Below the pieces are notes generated by a model. It was not told the DNA's origin. It did not search any database and saw only the letters and a program-made list of their open reading frames with translations. A stretch of 64,000 nucleotides of DNA from the NCBI RefSeq assembly GCF_001439685.1, contig NZ_JYLH01000004.1, positions 124,001-188,000 on the forward strand. The letters are read 5' to 3'. Made by a program: the position numbers and the translations under genes. This DNA comes from Pseudomonas libanensis (GTDB taxonomy: Bacteria; Pseudomonadota; Gammaproteobacteria; Pseudomonadales; Pseudomonadaceae). Below, one piece after another: positions 18,807 through 28,072 of this stretch. Every line of letters begins with the position of its first letter. Positions within the stretch are counted from its first letter, which is position 1.

Positions 18807-19619
18807 TTGGCCAAGATTCTCGTGGTTACATCCGGCAAGGGTGGTGTGGGTAAGACCACCACCAGCGCCGCTATCGGTACCGGCCTCGCTCTGCGCGGCC
18901 ACAAGACAGTCATCGTCGACTTCGACGTCGGTTTGCGTAACCTCGACCTGATCATGGGCTGCGAACGCCGCGTGGTGTACGACTTCGTCAACGTAGTCAA
19001 CGGCGAAGCCAACCTGCAACAGGCCCTGATCAAGGATAAGCGCCTTGAAAACCTGTACGTGCTGGCCGCCAGCCAGACCCGTGACAAGGATGCGCTGACC
19101 AAGGAAGGCGTGGGCAAAGTCCTCGCCGAGCTGAAAGAAACCTTCGAATACGTGGTATGCGATTCCCCGGCGGGTATCGAGACCGGCGCCCACCTGGCAA
19201 TGTACTTCGCCGATGAAGCCATCGTGGTGACCAACCCGGAAGTCTCCTCGGTACGTGACTCGGACCGCATGCTCGGCCTCTTGGCCAGCAAGTCCAAGCG
19301 CGCCGAAGACGGCCAGGACCCGATCAAGGAACACCTGCTGCTCACCCGCTACAACCCTGAGCGCGTCAGCAATGGCGAAATGCTCGGCGTTGAAGACGTG
19401 AAGGAAATCCTCGCCGTGACCCTGCTGGGCGTAATCCCGGAATCCCAGGCCGTGCTGAAGGCATCCAACCAGGGCGTGCCAGTGATTCTCGACGACCAGA
19501 GTGACGCCGGCCAGGCGTACAGCGATGCCGTGGATCGCTTGCTGGGCAAGACCGTGGAACACCGCTTCCTCGATGTCAAGAAGAAGGGATTCTTCGAGCG
19601 TATCTTTGGAGGCAACTAA
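18807..19619 (+). CDS. minD: Septum-site determining ATPase MinD
   Basis: The 270-residue ParA/MinD-type ATPase starts at TTG 18807, which gives the canonical MAKILVVTSGKGGVGKTT start. The deviant Walker A motif KGGVGKTT spans residues 11-18. A C-terminal amphipathic membrane-targeting helix (KKKGFFERIFGG) is visible. It binds the membrane with ATP, recruits MinC and is released by MinE. The weak start codon may set the Min protein ratio. minE begins 3 bp after its stop. Confidence 0.97.
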   Translation: MAKILVVTSGKGGVGKTTTSAAIGTGLALRGHKTVIVDFDVGLRNLDLIMGCERRVVYDFVNVVNGEANLQQALIKDKRLENLYVLAASQTRDKDALTKEGVGKVLAELKETFEYVVCDSPAGIETGAHLAMYFADEAIVVTNPEVSSVRDSDRMLGLLASKSKRAEDGQDPIKEHLLLTRYNPERVSNGEMLGVEDVKEILAVTLLGVIPESQAVLKASNQGVPVILDDQSDAGQAYSDAVDRLLGKTVEHRFLDVKKKGFFERIFGGN

Positions 19620-19622
19620 ACA

Positions 19623-19877
19623 ATGAAATTTCTCGACTTCTTTCGCGCCAACAAAAAGCCAAGTACCGCGTCGGTAGCGAAAGAGCGTCTACAGATCATC
19701 GTGGCGCACGAACGCGGCCAACGCAGCACCCCGGACTACCTGCCAGCCTTGCAGAAGGAACTGGTCGAGGTGATCCGCAAGTACGTCAATATCGGTAACG
19801 ATGACGTGCATGTCGCTCTGGAAAATGACGGCAGTTGCTCGATTCTGGAACTCAATATCACCCTGCCCGATCGTTGA
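19623..19877 (+). CDS. minE: Cell division topological specificity factor MinE
   Basis: The 84-residue protein has the N-terminal membrane/MinD-binding segment [20 protein letters not shown], followed by [11 protein letters not shown] and a C-terminal dimerisation domain ending in LELNITLP. It stimulates the MinD ATPase to produce pole-to-pole oscillation. It is the last gene of minCDE and is followed by a strong hairpin. Confidence 0.97.
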   Translation: MKFLDFFRANKKPSTASVAKERLQIIVAHERGQRSTPDYLPALQKELVEVIRKYVNIGNDDVHVALENDGSCSILELNITLPDR

Positions 19878-19891
19878 TCGAAAGGGCGGTC

Positions 19892-19957
19892 GCCACGGCG
19901 GCTCGTTCACCTTGATCCTTCGGGAACCGGGTGGGCGAGCCGCCGTTGGCGTTTGTT
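19892..19957 (+). terminator. Long hairpin after minE
   Basis: GCCACGGCGGCTCG pairs with CGAGCCGCCGTTGGC (19936-19950) across a loop of about 30 nt that can itself partly pair. It is followed by the T-rich GTTTGTT. It lies between minE and the pseudouridine synthase gene. Confidence 0.6.
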
Positions 19958-19970
19958 ACGAGGCTGTTTA

Positions 19971-20606
19971 ATGCCGCTGTCCAATATTCATATCCTGCAT
20001 CAGGACGATGCCGTCCTGGTGGTGAACAAGCCGACCCTGCTGCTTTCGGTGCCGGGTCGCGCCGATGACAACAAGGATTGCCTGATTACCCGCCTGCAGG
20101 AAAACGGTTACCCCGAAGCCCGTATCGTCCATCGGCTTGACTGGGAAACCTCGGGGATCATCCTGCTGGCCCGGGATGCCGACACCCACCGCGAACTGTC
20201 CCGCCAGTTTCACGACCGCGAAACAGAAAAAGCCTACACCGCCCTGGCCTGGGGCCAGCCGGAACTGGACAGCGGCAGCATCGACCTGCCCCTGCGCTAC
20301 GACCCGCCGACCAAGCCACGGCATGTGGTGGACCACGAGTTCGGCAAGCACGCCCTGACCTTCTGGAAAGTGCTGGAGCGTTGTGGCGACTGGTGCCGCG
20401 TGGAACTGACGCCGATCACTGGGCGTTCACATCAGTTGCGTGTGCATATGCTGTCCATCGGGCATCCGTTGCTGGGTGATGGCTTGTATGCCCATGAGCA
20501 AGCGTTGGCTGCCTGGCCCCGGCTGTGCCTGCATGCAAGCATGCTCAGCTTCACCCATCCGCAAAGCGGCGAGCGCCTGCGCTTCGAGTGCCCTGCCCCG
20601 TTCTAG
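19971..20606 (+). CDS. rluA: RluA-family rRNA/tRNA pseudouridine synthase
   Basis: The 211-residue protein has the family catalytic motif HRLDWETSG with Asp57, and the downstream GRSHQLRVHM motif near residues 153-162. It isomerises uridine to pseudouridine in structured RNA. The gene order min-rluA-apeB matches P. aeruginosa, which supports the symbol. The exact target uridines cannot be read from sequence. ATG 19971 was chosen with GAGG just upstream. Confidence 0.85.
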   Translation: MPLSNIHILHQDDAVLVVNKPTLLLSVPGRADDNKDCLITRLQENGYPEARIVHRLDWETSGIILLARDADTHRELSRQFHDRETEKAYTALAWGQPELDSGSIDLPLRYDPPTKPRHVVDHEFGKHALTFWKVLERCGDWCRVELTPITGRSHQLRVHMLSIGHPLLGDGLYAHEQALAAWPRLCLHASMLSFTHPQSGERLRFECPAPF

Positions 20607-20627
20607 AATTGGCAATACAATCAACAC

Positions 20628-20717
20628 TGTGGGAGGGGGCTTGCCCCCGATGGCGGAGTGTCAGCCACTGTATTTGCTCACTGACACACCGCAATCGGGG
20701 GCAAGCCCCCTCCCACA
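20628..20717. repeat. Inverted REP pair, AGGGGG subtype
   Basis: Copies at 20628-20650 and 20695-20717 form a near-perfect long inverted repeat. The spacer contains the further complementary pair GTGTCAG/CTGACAC. Confidence 0.85.
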
Positions 20718-20780
20718 TTTGTTCTGTGCACTTCTGGCCATCGAACGGTAAACTCCGCGCACTGCTGTCTGGAGCTATTT

Positions 20781-22070
20781 ATGCGCGAAGCGTTGAATCA
20801 AGGCCTGATCGACTTCCTCAAGGCCTCCCCTACTCCTTTTCATGCCACTGCCGCCCTCGCCCAGCGCCTGGAAGCAGCCGGTTACCAGCGTCTCGACGAG
20901 CGCGACACCTGGGCTACCGAGGCCAACGGGCGCTACTACGTGACCCGCAACGACTCCTCGATCATCGCCTTCAAGCTCGGCCGTCACTCGCCGCTGCAGG
21001 GCGGTATCCGCCTGGTCGGCGCCCACACCGACAGCCCATGCCTGCGGGTCAAGCCCCAGCCTGAGCTGCAACGCCAGGGTTTCTGGCAACTGGGCGTGGA
21101 AGTCTACGGCGGCGCGCTCCTGGCGCCCTGGTTCGACCGCGACCTGTCCCTGGCCGGCCGCGTCACCTTCCGCCGTGACGGCAAGGTCGAAAGCCAGCTG
21201 ATCGACTTCAAGCTGCCCATCGCGATCATTCCCAACCTGGCCATTCACCTCAACCGTGAAGCCAACCAAGGCTGGGCGATCAATGCCCAGACCGAGCTGC
21301 CGCCGATCCTCGCGCAATTTGCCGGCGACGAACGCGTGGACTTCCGTGCCGTTCTCACCGAGCAGTTGGCCCGCGAGCACGGGTTGAACGCCGATGTGGT
21401 GCTCGACTACGAGCTGAGTTTCTACGACACCCAAAGTGCCGCGGTCATCGGTCTCAATGGCGACTTCATCGCCGGTGCGCGCCTGGACAACCTGCTGTCG
21501 TGCTACGCCGGTCTGCAAGCCTTGCTGACCAGCGAGACCGACGAAACCTGCGTGCTGGTGTGCAACGACCACGAAGAAGTCGGCTCCTGCTCGGCCTGCG
21601 GCGCCGATGGCCCGATGCTGGAACAGACCCTACGCCGCCTGCTGCCCGAAGGTGATGAGTTCGTACGCACCATTCAGAAATCCCTGCTGGTATCGGCCGA
21701 CAATGCCCACGGCGTACACCCCAACTACGCCGAGAAGCATGACGCCAACCACGGCCCGAAACTCAACGCCGGCCCGGTGATCAAGGTCAACAGCAACCAG
21801 CGCTACGCCACCAACAGCGAAACCGCCGGGTTCTTCCGCCACTTGTGCATGGCCGAGGAAGTGCCGGTACAGAGTTTTGTAGTACGCAGCGACATGGGTT
21901 GCGGCTCGACGATTGGGCCTATTACCGCCAGCCACCTGGGCGTGCGTACCGTGGATATCGGCTTGCCGACCTTTGCCATGCACTCCATCCGCGAACTGTG
22001 CGGCAGCCATGACCTGGCGCATTTGGTCAAAGTGCTGGGTGCGTTCTACGCCAGTCGCGACTTGCCCTGA
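20781..22070 (+). CDS. apeB: M18 family aminopeptidase
   Basis: The 429-residue protein is a di-zinc aspartyl-type aminopeptidase. Metal-binding segments seen are [10 protein letters not shown] (His82, Asp84), NDHEEVGS near residue 258, and a C-terminal ...TFAMHSIRE... region carrying the last His ligand. It removes N-terminal residues from peptides in the cytoplasm. It follows rluA across a REP doublet, as in other pseudomonads. Confidence 0.93.
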   Translation: MREALNQGLIDFLKASPTPFHATAALAQRLEAAGYQRLDERDTWATEANGRYYVTRNDSSIIAFKLGRHSPLQGGIRLVGAHTDSPCLRVKPQPELQRQGFWQLGVEVYGGALLAPWFDRDLSLAGRVTFRRDGKVESQLIDFKLPIAIIPNLAIHLNREANQGWAINAQTELPPILAQFAGDERVDFRAVLTEQLAREHGLNADVVLDYELSFYDTQSAAVIGLNGDFIAGARLDNLLSCYAGLQALLTSETDETCVLVCNDHEEVGSCSACGADGPMLEQTLRRLLPEGDEFVRTIQKSLLVSADNAHGVHPNYAEKHDANHGPKLNAGPVIKVNSNQRYATNSETAGFFRHLCMAEEVPVQSFVVRSDMGCGSTIGPITASHLGVRTVDIGLPTFAMHSIRELCGSHDLAHLVKVLGAFYASRDLP

Positions 22071-22086
22071 GACCGAGGCGCGCCCA

Positions 22087-22155
22087 TCGCGGGCAAGCCC
22101 CCTCCCACATTTGATCTGTGAATGCATTTCAGTGTGGGAGCGGGCTTGCCCGCGA
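22087..22155. repeat. Inverted REP pair, mixed subtypes
   Basis: Copies at 22087-22109 and 22133-22155 lie downstream of apeB. The left arm has a GGGGG-like end and the right arm the AGCGGG type. Confidence 0.85.
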
Positions 22156-22260
22156 TGGGTATCGAAACAGACATAAAGCTATCTGACTCACATCAACTGC
22201 ACTTCTGATAATCCGGCCTAGACTTGTCAAAACTCCCAGTCCGACAAGGCCACCTTCTCC

Positions 22261-22437
22261 ATGATCTCAATGTCCTCCTTCCACGCCATGCTGATCCCCA
22301 TCGTGATCGGCATGATCATGCTCGCGGTTGGCTTCAACTTTCGCGACAAGCCCCTCGGCGTGTTCGGCATGTGGATCGGCATGCTGTTGATCCTGGGCAC
22401 CGTGGTCTACAAGATCCTTGCCAAACTGGCGGAATGA
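22261..22437 (+). CDS. Small hypothetical membrane protein (58 aa)
   Basis: The 58-codon frame starts MISMSSFHAMLIPIVIGMIM. It encodes two hydrophobic segments (about residues 10-24 and 34-52) separated by the polar turn NFRDKPLG. The amphipathic pattern and normal codon use look like a real gene. It lies alone between apeB and the mechanosensitive channel gene, 72 bp before the latter, and may share its transcript. I do not recognise the family. The ribosome binding site is weak (AAGG at 22248-22251). Confidence 0.6.
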   Translation: MISMSSFHAMLIPIVIGMIMLAVGFNFRDKPLGVFGMWIGMLLILGTVVYKILAKLAE

Positions 22438-22509
22438 TAAATGCGCTCGCATTGGGCATAGCGGCCTCGTACACTCGGTCAATTCGTCGTTTTCAAGGTT
22501 GACCGCCTC

Positions 22510-24675
22510 GTGTTCTCCCGTTTGTTTGCCCTGCCCTGCTACCTGCTGATTGCCCTGCTCACACTGCTACCAGTGACGCCCGCCCAAGCCGTAGGCTTGC
22601 CCGGCATGCTGGGCGGCTCCAGCAAGACCCAACCCCAGGCCGAAGTGCCGCTGGGGCAGTCGCTGGACGAGGTGATCAAGACCCTGGAGAACGATCAGCA
22701 GCGCACCCAATTGCTGAGCGACCTGAAGAAGCTGCGCGCCGCCACGCAAAAGGCCCAGCCCGCCGCCGAACAAGGCGTGCTCGGGTTGATCGGCAGTACG
22801 CTGTCGGGCTTTGAGCAGCAGTTTTCCGGCGCCGACAGCCCGCTGGGGCGCTGGTCCAATGAAGTCGACCTGGCCAAGGATGAACTGGGCGCGCTGATGC
22901 TGCCGGCCAACGAGTGGCTGCCGATCATCTTCGGCTTTGCCGTGATCCTGGCGGTGTGGAGCCTGCTGGCCGCCGCGCTGATCTGGCTCAGCCACCGGGT
23001 ACGCGAGCGCTTCGGCTTGCCCGAGGAGTTGCCACAACACCCGCGCACCTGGGACATGCTGCGCTTTGCCCTGCGCAAGCTCGGGCCCTGGCTGATCGCC
23101 CTGGTGATCACGGTTTACCTCAGCTACGCCCTGCCCTCATCCCTGGGTAAATCCCTGGCGATGGTGCTGGCCTATGCCTTGGTGATCGGCACCTGTTTCT
23201 CGGCGATCTGCGTGATTGCCTTCTCCGTGCTCGACGGCCCACACCGCCACCGCGCCCTGTATATCCTGCGTCACCAGGCTTTTCGTCCGTTGTGGTGGAT
23301 CGGCAGTTTTGCCGCCTTCGGTGAAGCCCTGAGCGACCCGCGCCTGGTCGAGGCGCTCGGCCAACACCTGGCCCACACCGCCGCGACTGTGGCCAATGTG
23401 ATGGCGGCGCTGTCCACGGGTGTATTTATCCTGCGTTTCCGCCGGCCGATCGCACACCTGATCCGCAACCAGCCGCTGTCGCGCCGCCTGACCCGTCGCG
23501 CCCTCACCGACACCCTGTCGATCATCGGCACCTTCTGGTACATCCCGGCCTTGCTGTTGGTGGGTATCTCGCTGTTCGCTACCTTCCTGTCGGCCGGCGA
23601 CACCAGCACCGCCCTGCGCCAGTCGCTGCTGTGCACGGTGCTGCTGGTGTTGTGCATGGTGATCAACGGTTTGGTGCGCCGTCACGCCCTCAAGCCGCAA
23701 CGCGGGCACAAGCGCCATGCGCTGTACTCCGAGCGCCTCAAAGGCTTTGTCTACACCCTGGTGCACCTGGTGGTTTGGCTGGTGTTTATCGAGTTGGGGC
23801 TGCGGGTGTGGGGCCTGTCGATGATTCGCTTTACCGAAGGTGACGGCCATGAAATAGCCGTGAAGCTGTTCGGCCTCGGTGGCACCTTGCTGTTTGCCTG
23901 GCTGATCTGGATCCTCAGCGACACCGCGATCCACCACGCCCTGACCCGCTCTCGCAAAGGCCTGGCCAACGCGCGTGCGCAAACCATGATGCCGCTGATC
24001 CGCAACGTGCTGTTCGTGACCATCTTCATCATCGCCGCCATCGTGGCCCTGGCGAACATGGGCATGAACGTCACGCCACTGCTGGCCGGTGCGGGCGTGA
24101 TCGGTATCGCCATCGGCTTTGGTGCGCAGTCGCTGGTAGCCGACTTGATCACCGGCTTGTTCATCATCATCGAAGACTCCCTGGCCATCGACGACTACGT
24201 AGACGTCGGCGGCCACCTCGGCACGGTGGAAGGCCTGACCATCCGCACCGTGCGCCTGCGCGATATCGACGGCATCGTGCACACCATCCCGTTCAGCGAA
24301 ATCAAGAGCATCAAGAACTATTCCCGGGAGTTCGGCTATGCGATCTTCCGGGTGGCGATCCCCTACAACATGGAGATCGACGACGCGATCAAGCTGATGC
24401 GCGATGTCGGGCATGCCATGCGCAACGACCCGCTGCAACGCCGTAATATCTGGTCGCCGCTGGAGATCCAGGGTGTGGAAAGCTTCGAGTCCGGCAGCGC
24501 GATCCTGCGCGCACGCTTCAAGACCGCGCCGATCAAGCAGTGGGAAGTGTCGCGGGCGTTCAACCTGTCGCTCAAGCGCCACCTGGATGAAGCCGGGCTC
24601 GACCTGGCGACGCCGCGCTTGAGTGTGCAGGTGGTCACCGCCGGCACGGTGCAGGAGAAAGAACCACAACAATAA
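22510..24675 (+). CDS. Large MscS-family mechanosensitive ion channel (YbiO-like)
   Basis: The 721-residue protein starts at GTG 22510. It has a signal peptide (about residues 1-27), a periplasmic helical region to about 135, and about ten membrane segments. The MscS core follows, with pore helix GVIGIAIGFGAQSLVADL (about residues 530-547) and beta domain IIEDSLAIDDYVDVGG. Size and layout resemble E. coli YbiO. Such channels open under membrane tension to release solutes during hypo-osmotic shock. The M20 gene starts 17 bp after its stop. Confidence 0.88.
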   Translation: MFSRLFALPCYLLIALLTLLPVTPAQAVGLPGMLGGSSKTQPQAEVPLGQSLDEVIKTLENDQQRTQLLSDLKKLRAATQKAQPAAEQGVLGLIGSTLSGFEQQFSGADSPLGRWSNEVDLAKDELGALMLPANEWLPIIFGFAVILAVWSLLAAALIWLSHRVRERFGLPEELPQHPRTWDMLRFALRKLGPWLIALVITVYLSYALPSSLGKSLAMVLAYALVIGTCFSAICVIAFSVLDGPHRHRALYILRHQAFRPLWWIGSFAAFGEALSDPRLVEALGQHLAHTAATVANVMAALSTGVFILRFRRPIAHLIRNQPLSRRLTRRALTDTLSIIGTFWYIPALLLVGISLFATFLSAGDTSTALRQSLLCTVLLVLCMVINGLVRRHALKPQRGHKRHALYSERLKGFVYTLVHLVVWLVFIELGLRVWGLSMIRFTEGDGHEIAVKLFGLGGTLLFAWLIWILSDTAIHHALTRSRKGLANARAQTMMPLIRNVLFVTIFIIAAIVALANMGMNVTPLLAGAGVIGIAIGFGAQSLVADLITGLFIIIEDSLAIDDYVDVGGHLGTVEGLTIRTVRLRDIDGIVHTIPFSEIKSIKNYSREFGYAIFRVAIPYNMEIDDAIKLMRDVGHAMRNDPLQRRNIWSPLEIQGVESFESGSAILRARFKTAPIKQWEVSRAFNLSLKRHLDEAGLDLATPRLSVQVVTAGTVQEKEPQQ

Positions 24676-24692
24676 AGAAGGAGAGGTTTTGT

Positions 24693-26039
24693 ATGCGTTT
24701 GAACGGTTTGACACATCAATGGGTGTTCGGCTTGCTCTGCGGGGTGGCCAGCAGCGCAGTGATTGCCGCCAGCAGTGGTCAGGATAGCGCCCGGGAGGAA
24801 ATTGCCGCCCAGGCGAAGATCCTTGAACCGAGCCTGCTCGAAACCCGCCGCGATATCCACGCCCATCCGGAGTTGGGCAACGCCGAAACGCGCACCGCCG
24901 AGCTGGTCGCCAAACAGCTGCGCGAACTGGGCCTTGAGGTCAAGACGGGCGTGGCGCGCACCGGCGTCGTCGCCGTCTTGAAAGGCGCCCTGCCCGGCCC
25001 GACCGTGGCCCTGCGCGCCGACATGGATGCGCTGCCGGTCAAGGAAGTCGCCGACCTGCCCTTCGCCTCCAAGGCCAAGGGCACCTACCTGGGCAAGGAA
25101 GTCGACGTTATGCACGCCTGCGGCCACGACGCCCACACCGCGATCCTGCTGAGCACTGCGAAAATTCTTACCGGCATGCGCGAGCGTTTGCCCGGCACCG
25201 TGGTGTTCTATTTCCAACCGGCCGAAGAAGGCCCCAGCGACTTCAGCCCCGACGGCAAGAACACCTGGGGCGCGAAGATGATGGTGCAGGAAGGTGTGAT
25301 GAAAGCGCCGAAGCCGGATGCGGTGTTCGGCCTGCATGTGTGGGCCGGCGTACCGGCCGGGCAGATCGCCTATCGCCCGGGCCCGACCCTGGCCAGCTCC
25401 GACGACCTGCGCATCAAGATCCTCGGCAAACAGACCCATGCGGGGCAACCCTGGAACGGCATCGACCCGATCACCGTCGGCGCACAAACCATTGTCGGTT
25501 TGCAGACCGTGGTCAGTCGCCGCACGAATATTTCGTCATCGCCCTCGGTGGTGAGCATCGGCACCATCAACGGTGGCACCCGCTATAACATCATCCCCGA
25601 GTCGCTGGAGATGACCGGCACCATCCGCTCCTATGACTACGGCATTCGCCAGAAGCTGCATGCGGATGTGCGCCAGACCGTAGAGAAAATTGCCGAAAGC
25701 GGCGGCGCCAAGGCCGAGGTGACGATCATCGAGAAGTATGACCCCACCATCAACAATCCGGCGCTGACCGAGAAAATGCTGCCGAGCCTGCGTTGGGCAG
25801 CCCGGGATGATGTGGTGCAAGGCCCGTTGGTAGGAGGCGCCGAAGACTTCTCGTTTTATGCCAAGGAGGCGCCGGGATTGTTCGTGTTCCTGGGGGTGAC
25901 CCCGAGGGACCAGGACATGAGCAAGGCGGCGCCGAATCACAACCCGGGGTTCTTTGTGGATGAGTCGGCGTTGGTGGTGGGGGTGAGGACGCTGGCGTCG
26001 CTGGCCACGGATTACCTGTACACCAACGCACCGCAGTAG
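24693..26039 (+). CDS. Exported M20 family amidohydrolase/peptidase
   Basis: The 448-residue protein has an N-terminal signal peptide ending near VIAASSG (about residue 28). M20 metal-binding segments are LRADMDALPV (about residues 109-118), HACGHDAHT and QPAEEG, followed by a dimerisation domain with THAGQPWNG. It resembles hippurate/indole-3-acetyl-amino-acid hydrolases, which release an acyl group from an amino acid. An exported form suggests a periplasmic substrate. It appears co-transcribed with the upstream channel gene. The substrate is unknown. Confidence 0.85.
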   Translation: MRLNGLTHQWVFGLLCGVASSAVIAASSGQDSAREEIAAQAKILEPSLLETRRDIHAHPELGNAETRTAELVAKQLRELGLEVKTGVARTGVVAVLKGALPGPTVALRADMDALPVKEVADLPFASKAKGTYLGKEVDVMHACGHDAHTAILLSTAKILTGMRERLPGTVVFYFQPAEEGPSDFSPDGKNTWGAKMMVQEGVMKAPKPDAVFGLHVWAGVPAGQIAYRPGPTLASSDDLRIKILGKQTHAGQPWNGIDPITVGAQTIVGLQTVVSRRTNISSSPSVVSIGTINGGTRYNIIPESLEMTGTIRSYDYGIRQKLHADVRQTVEKIAESGGAKAEVTIIEKYDPTINNPALTEKMLPSLRWAARDDVVQGPLVGGAEDFSFYAKEAPGLFVFLGVTPRDQDMSKAAPNHNPGFFVDESALVVGVRTLASLATDYLYTNAPQ

Positions 26040-26049
26040 TGCTTCTTAA

Positions 26050-26092
26050 TGTGGGAGGGGGCAAGTCGAATCGCCGCACCGCCCCTCCCACA
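26050..26092. repeat. Single REP-like hairpin
   Basis: TGTGGGAGGGGGC and GCCCCTCCCACA are separated by 18 bp. It lies between the convergent M20 and MbtH-like genes. Confidence 0.75.
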
Positions 26093-26108
26093 TTTGAACC
26101 GAGGTGAA

Positions 26109-26333
26109 TCAGTTGGCCAGCGCGGCGCTGTCCATCTTCTGGCGCAGGCTCAACGGGCGCATATCGGTCCATACTTCCTCGATATAGGCCAGGCACTCTT
26201 TCTTCATGCCGCTCTTGCCTACGGTGCGCCAGCCTTCGGGCACGGCCTTGTAGTCGGGCCAGATCGAATACTGTTCTTCGTGGTTGACCACTACCTGAAA
26301 CAGGATGTCATCGCGGTCAAATACTGAGGTCAT
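26109..26333 (-). CDS. MbtH-like NRPS accessory protein
   Basis: The 74-residue protein has the MbtH signature: [10 protein letters not shown], then PEGW and a C-terminal WTDMRP. MbtH-like proteins bind NRPS adenylation domains and help their folding or activity. Its partner here is most likely PvdL or the other pyoverdine synthetases. It lies 82 bp downstream of pvdH on the same strand, as in P. aeruginosa (PA2412-pvdH), and has its own iron-starvation box overlapping the pvdH stop codon. Confidence 0.95.
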   Translation of the reverse strand: MTSVFDRDDILFQVVVNHEEQYSIWPDYKAVPEGWRTVGKSGMKKECLAYIEEVWTDMRPLSLRQKMDSAALAN

Positions 26334-26394
26334 TGCTGTTCTCCGTCGCTCAAAGGCTGGCTGCGCACCACGCGCAGCACTGATATCTGTAGAA

Positions 26395-26418
26395 ACGTAT
26401 CAAGGGCCTGGAAAATTA
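26395..26418 (-). promoter_or_regulatory. PvdS iron-starvation box (TAATT-N16-CGT) for the mbtH-like gene
   Basis: On the minus strand, TAATT (26418-26414) and CGT (26397-26395) are separated by exactly 16 bp. This is the PvdS promoter layout with one change from TAAAT. The -35-like half overlaps the pvdH stop codon. Confidence 0.55.
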
Positions 26419-27813
26419 GACGCTGGCAACCGCCGCCGCCAAGGCGCGCCCGAAGATCTCGGCCACCTGGTCGATTTCGCCAGCGGTAATCACCAACGGT
26501 GGCAGGAAGCGCACCACGCTGCCATGGCGCCCGCCCAGTTCCAGGATCAGGCCGCGCTTGAGGCATTCGCGCTGCACCAGCGGCGCCAACTGGCGATGCA
26601 CCGGTGGGTGGCCCTGGGCATCCGGCGTGCCCGTCGGGTCCACCAACTCCACCCCCAGCATCAACCCGCGGCCACGGATATCCCCCAAGTGCGGGAAGTC
26701 GCGCTGCAAGATGCGCAGGTGTTCTTCCAGGCGCTCGCCCATGGCCGCCGCATGGCCCGCCAGGTCGTGTTCCCTGAGATAACGCATGACCGCCGAACCC
26801 GCCGCCATCGCCATCTGGTTGCCCCGGAACGTTCCGGCATGGGCGCCCGGCAGCCAAGTGTCGAGCCAGTCGCGATACACCACCACGGCCAACGGCAGGC
26901 TGCCGCCAATGGCCTTGGACATGACCACCACGTCCGGGATGATGCCGGCGTGTTCGAAGGCAAACATCTTGCCGGTGCGCCCAAACCCACTCTGGATTTC
27001 ATCGACGATCAGCGCCACACCGGCCTGCTCGGTGATACGTCGCAGCCCGCGCAACCAATCGAGGTCTGCGGGAATCACGCCGCCCTCGCCCTGCACCACC
27101 TCAACAATCACCGCCGCCGGCAGCAATACGCCCGCCTCCGGATCGTTGAGCAGGTTTTCCAGGTAATGCAGGTTGACCTGCACACCTTGCGCGCCGCCCA
27201 AGCCGAACGGGCAACGGTAGTCATACGGGAATGGCAGGAATTGCACACCATTGCCGAGCAACGCGCCCAGGGGCTTTTTCGGCCCCAGGCTGCCCATCAG
27301 GCTCAAGGCGCCCTGGCTCATGCCGTGATAGCCGCCCTGGAACGACAGTACAGTGCTGCGCCCAGTGGCGGTGCGCACCAGCTTCAATGCGGCTTCCACC
27401 GCATCGGTGCCAGTGGGGCCGCAGAACTGGATCTTCGCTTCCCGCGCCAATTCAGAGGGCAGCAAACCGAACAGGTCCTGCACGAACTGATCCTTGACCG
27501 GCGTGGTCAGGTCAAGGGTGTGCAGCGGCAGCTCGTCGCTCAGCACTTGCCGGATGGCCTGGATCACCACCGGGTGGTTATGCCCCAGCGCCAGCGTTCC
27601 AGCACCGGCCAGGCAATCGATGAAGCGACGCCCCTCGACGTCCTCCACGTAAATACCTTTGGCGCGCTTGAGTGCCAGGGGGATGCGCCGCGGGTAGCTG
27701 CGGGCGTTGGACTCCTGCTGGCGCTGACGGGCCAGCAGCGGGTTTTCGTCGAACTGATAGAGCGTTTCCGCAGGCGCCGCGGCGTCTTCGGTACGGCTGG
27801 TAGCGACTGACAT
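26416..27813 (-). CDS. pvdH: L-2,4-diaminobutyrate:2-ketoglutarate 4-aminotransferase
   Basis: The 465-residue class III PLP aminotransferase has FQGGYHGMSQGALSLMG near residue 156, the IVDEIQSGFGRTG strand, and PLP Lys in VVVMSKAIGG. It makes L-2,4-diaminobutyrate from aspartate semialdehyde, the amino acid loaded by the last PvdL module. ATG 27813 with GAGGGA eight bases upstream is preferred over a more distal TTG. A canonical iron-starvation box lies 96-119 bp upstream, so expression should follow PvdS. Confidence 0.93.
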   Translation of the reverse strand: MSVATSRTEDAAAPAETLYQFDENPLLARQRQQESNARSYPRRIPLALKRAKGIYVEDVEGRRFIDCLAGAGTLALGHNHPVVIQAIRQVLSDELPLHTLDLTTPVKDQFVQDLFGLLPSELAREAKIQFCGPTGTDAVEAALKLVRTATGRSTVLSFQGGYHGMSQGALSLMGSLGPKKPLGALLGNGVQFLPFPYDYRCPFGLGGAQGVQVNLHYLENLLNDPEAGVLLPAAVIVEVVQGEGGVIPADLDWLRGLRRITEQAGVALIVDEIQSGFGRTGKMFAFEHAGIIPDVVVMSKAIGGSLPLAVVVYRDWLDTWLPGAHAGTFRGNQMAMAAGSAVMRYLREHDLAGHAAAMGERLEEHLRILQRDFPHLGDIRGRGLMLGVELVDPTGTPDAQGHPPVHRQLAPLVQRECLKRGLILELGGRHGSVVRFLPPLVITAGEIDQVAEIFGRALAAAVASV

Positions 27814-27908
27814 CTCTGGATCCCTCAATACGCGGGTGATGGTGACCAAACTGCCGATCCGTTGGCGTCTGGCCCAAGGGCATGCGCACGGATTTCCTGT
27901 TCTGGAGA

Positions 27909-27932
27909 CGCTTCAGATGCACGGGGATTTAG
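27909..27932 (-). promoter_or_regulatory. PvdS iron-starvation box (TAAAT-N16-CGT) for pvdH
   Basis: On the minus strand, TAAAT (27932-27928) and CGT (27911-27909) are separated by 16 bp. This matches the established PvdS promoter consensus and lies about 100 bp before the pvdH ATG. Confidence 0.8.
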
Positions 27933-27972
27933 GAGGTTGGTCGGATATTTACCGATTGTGGGGAGATTAAAA

Positions 27973-28060
27973 TGTGGGAGCGGGCTTGCTCGCGAAGGCA
28001 GTGTGTCAGTCGCGCATCTGTTACTGCACTACCGCTTTCGCAGGCAAGCCGGCTCCCACA
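27973..28060. repeat. Inverted REP pair
   Basis: Copies at 27973-27995 and 28038-28060 lie between the amidase gene and the pvdH promoter. Confidence 0.85.
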
Positions 28061-28072
28061 TTTGAACAGCGC

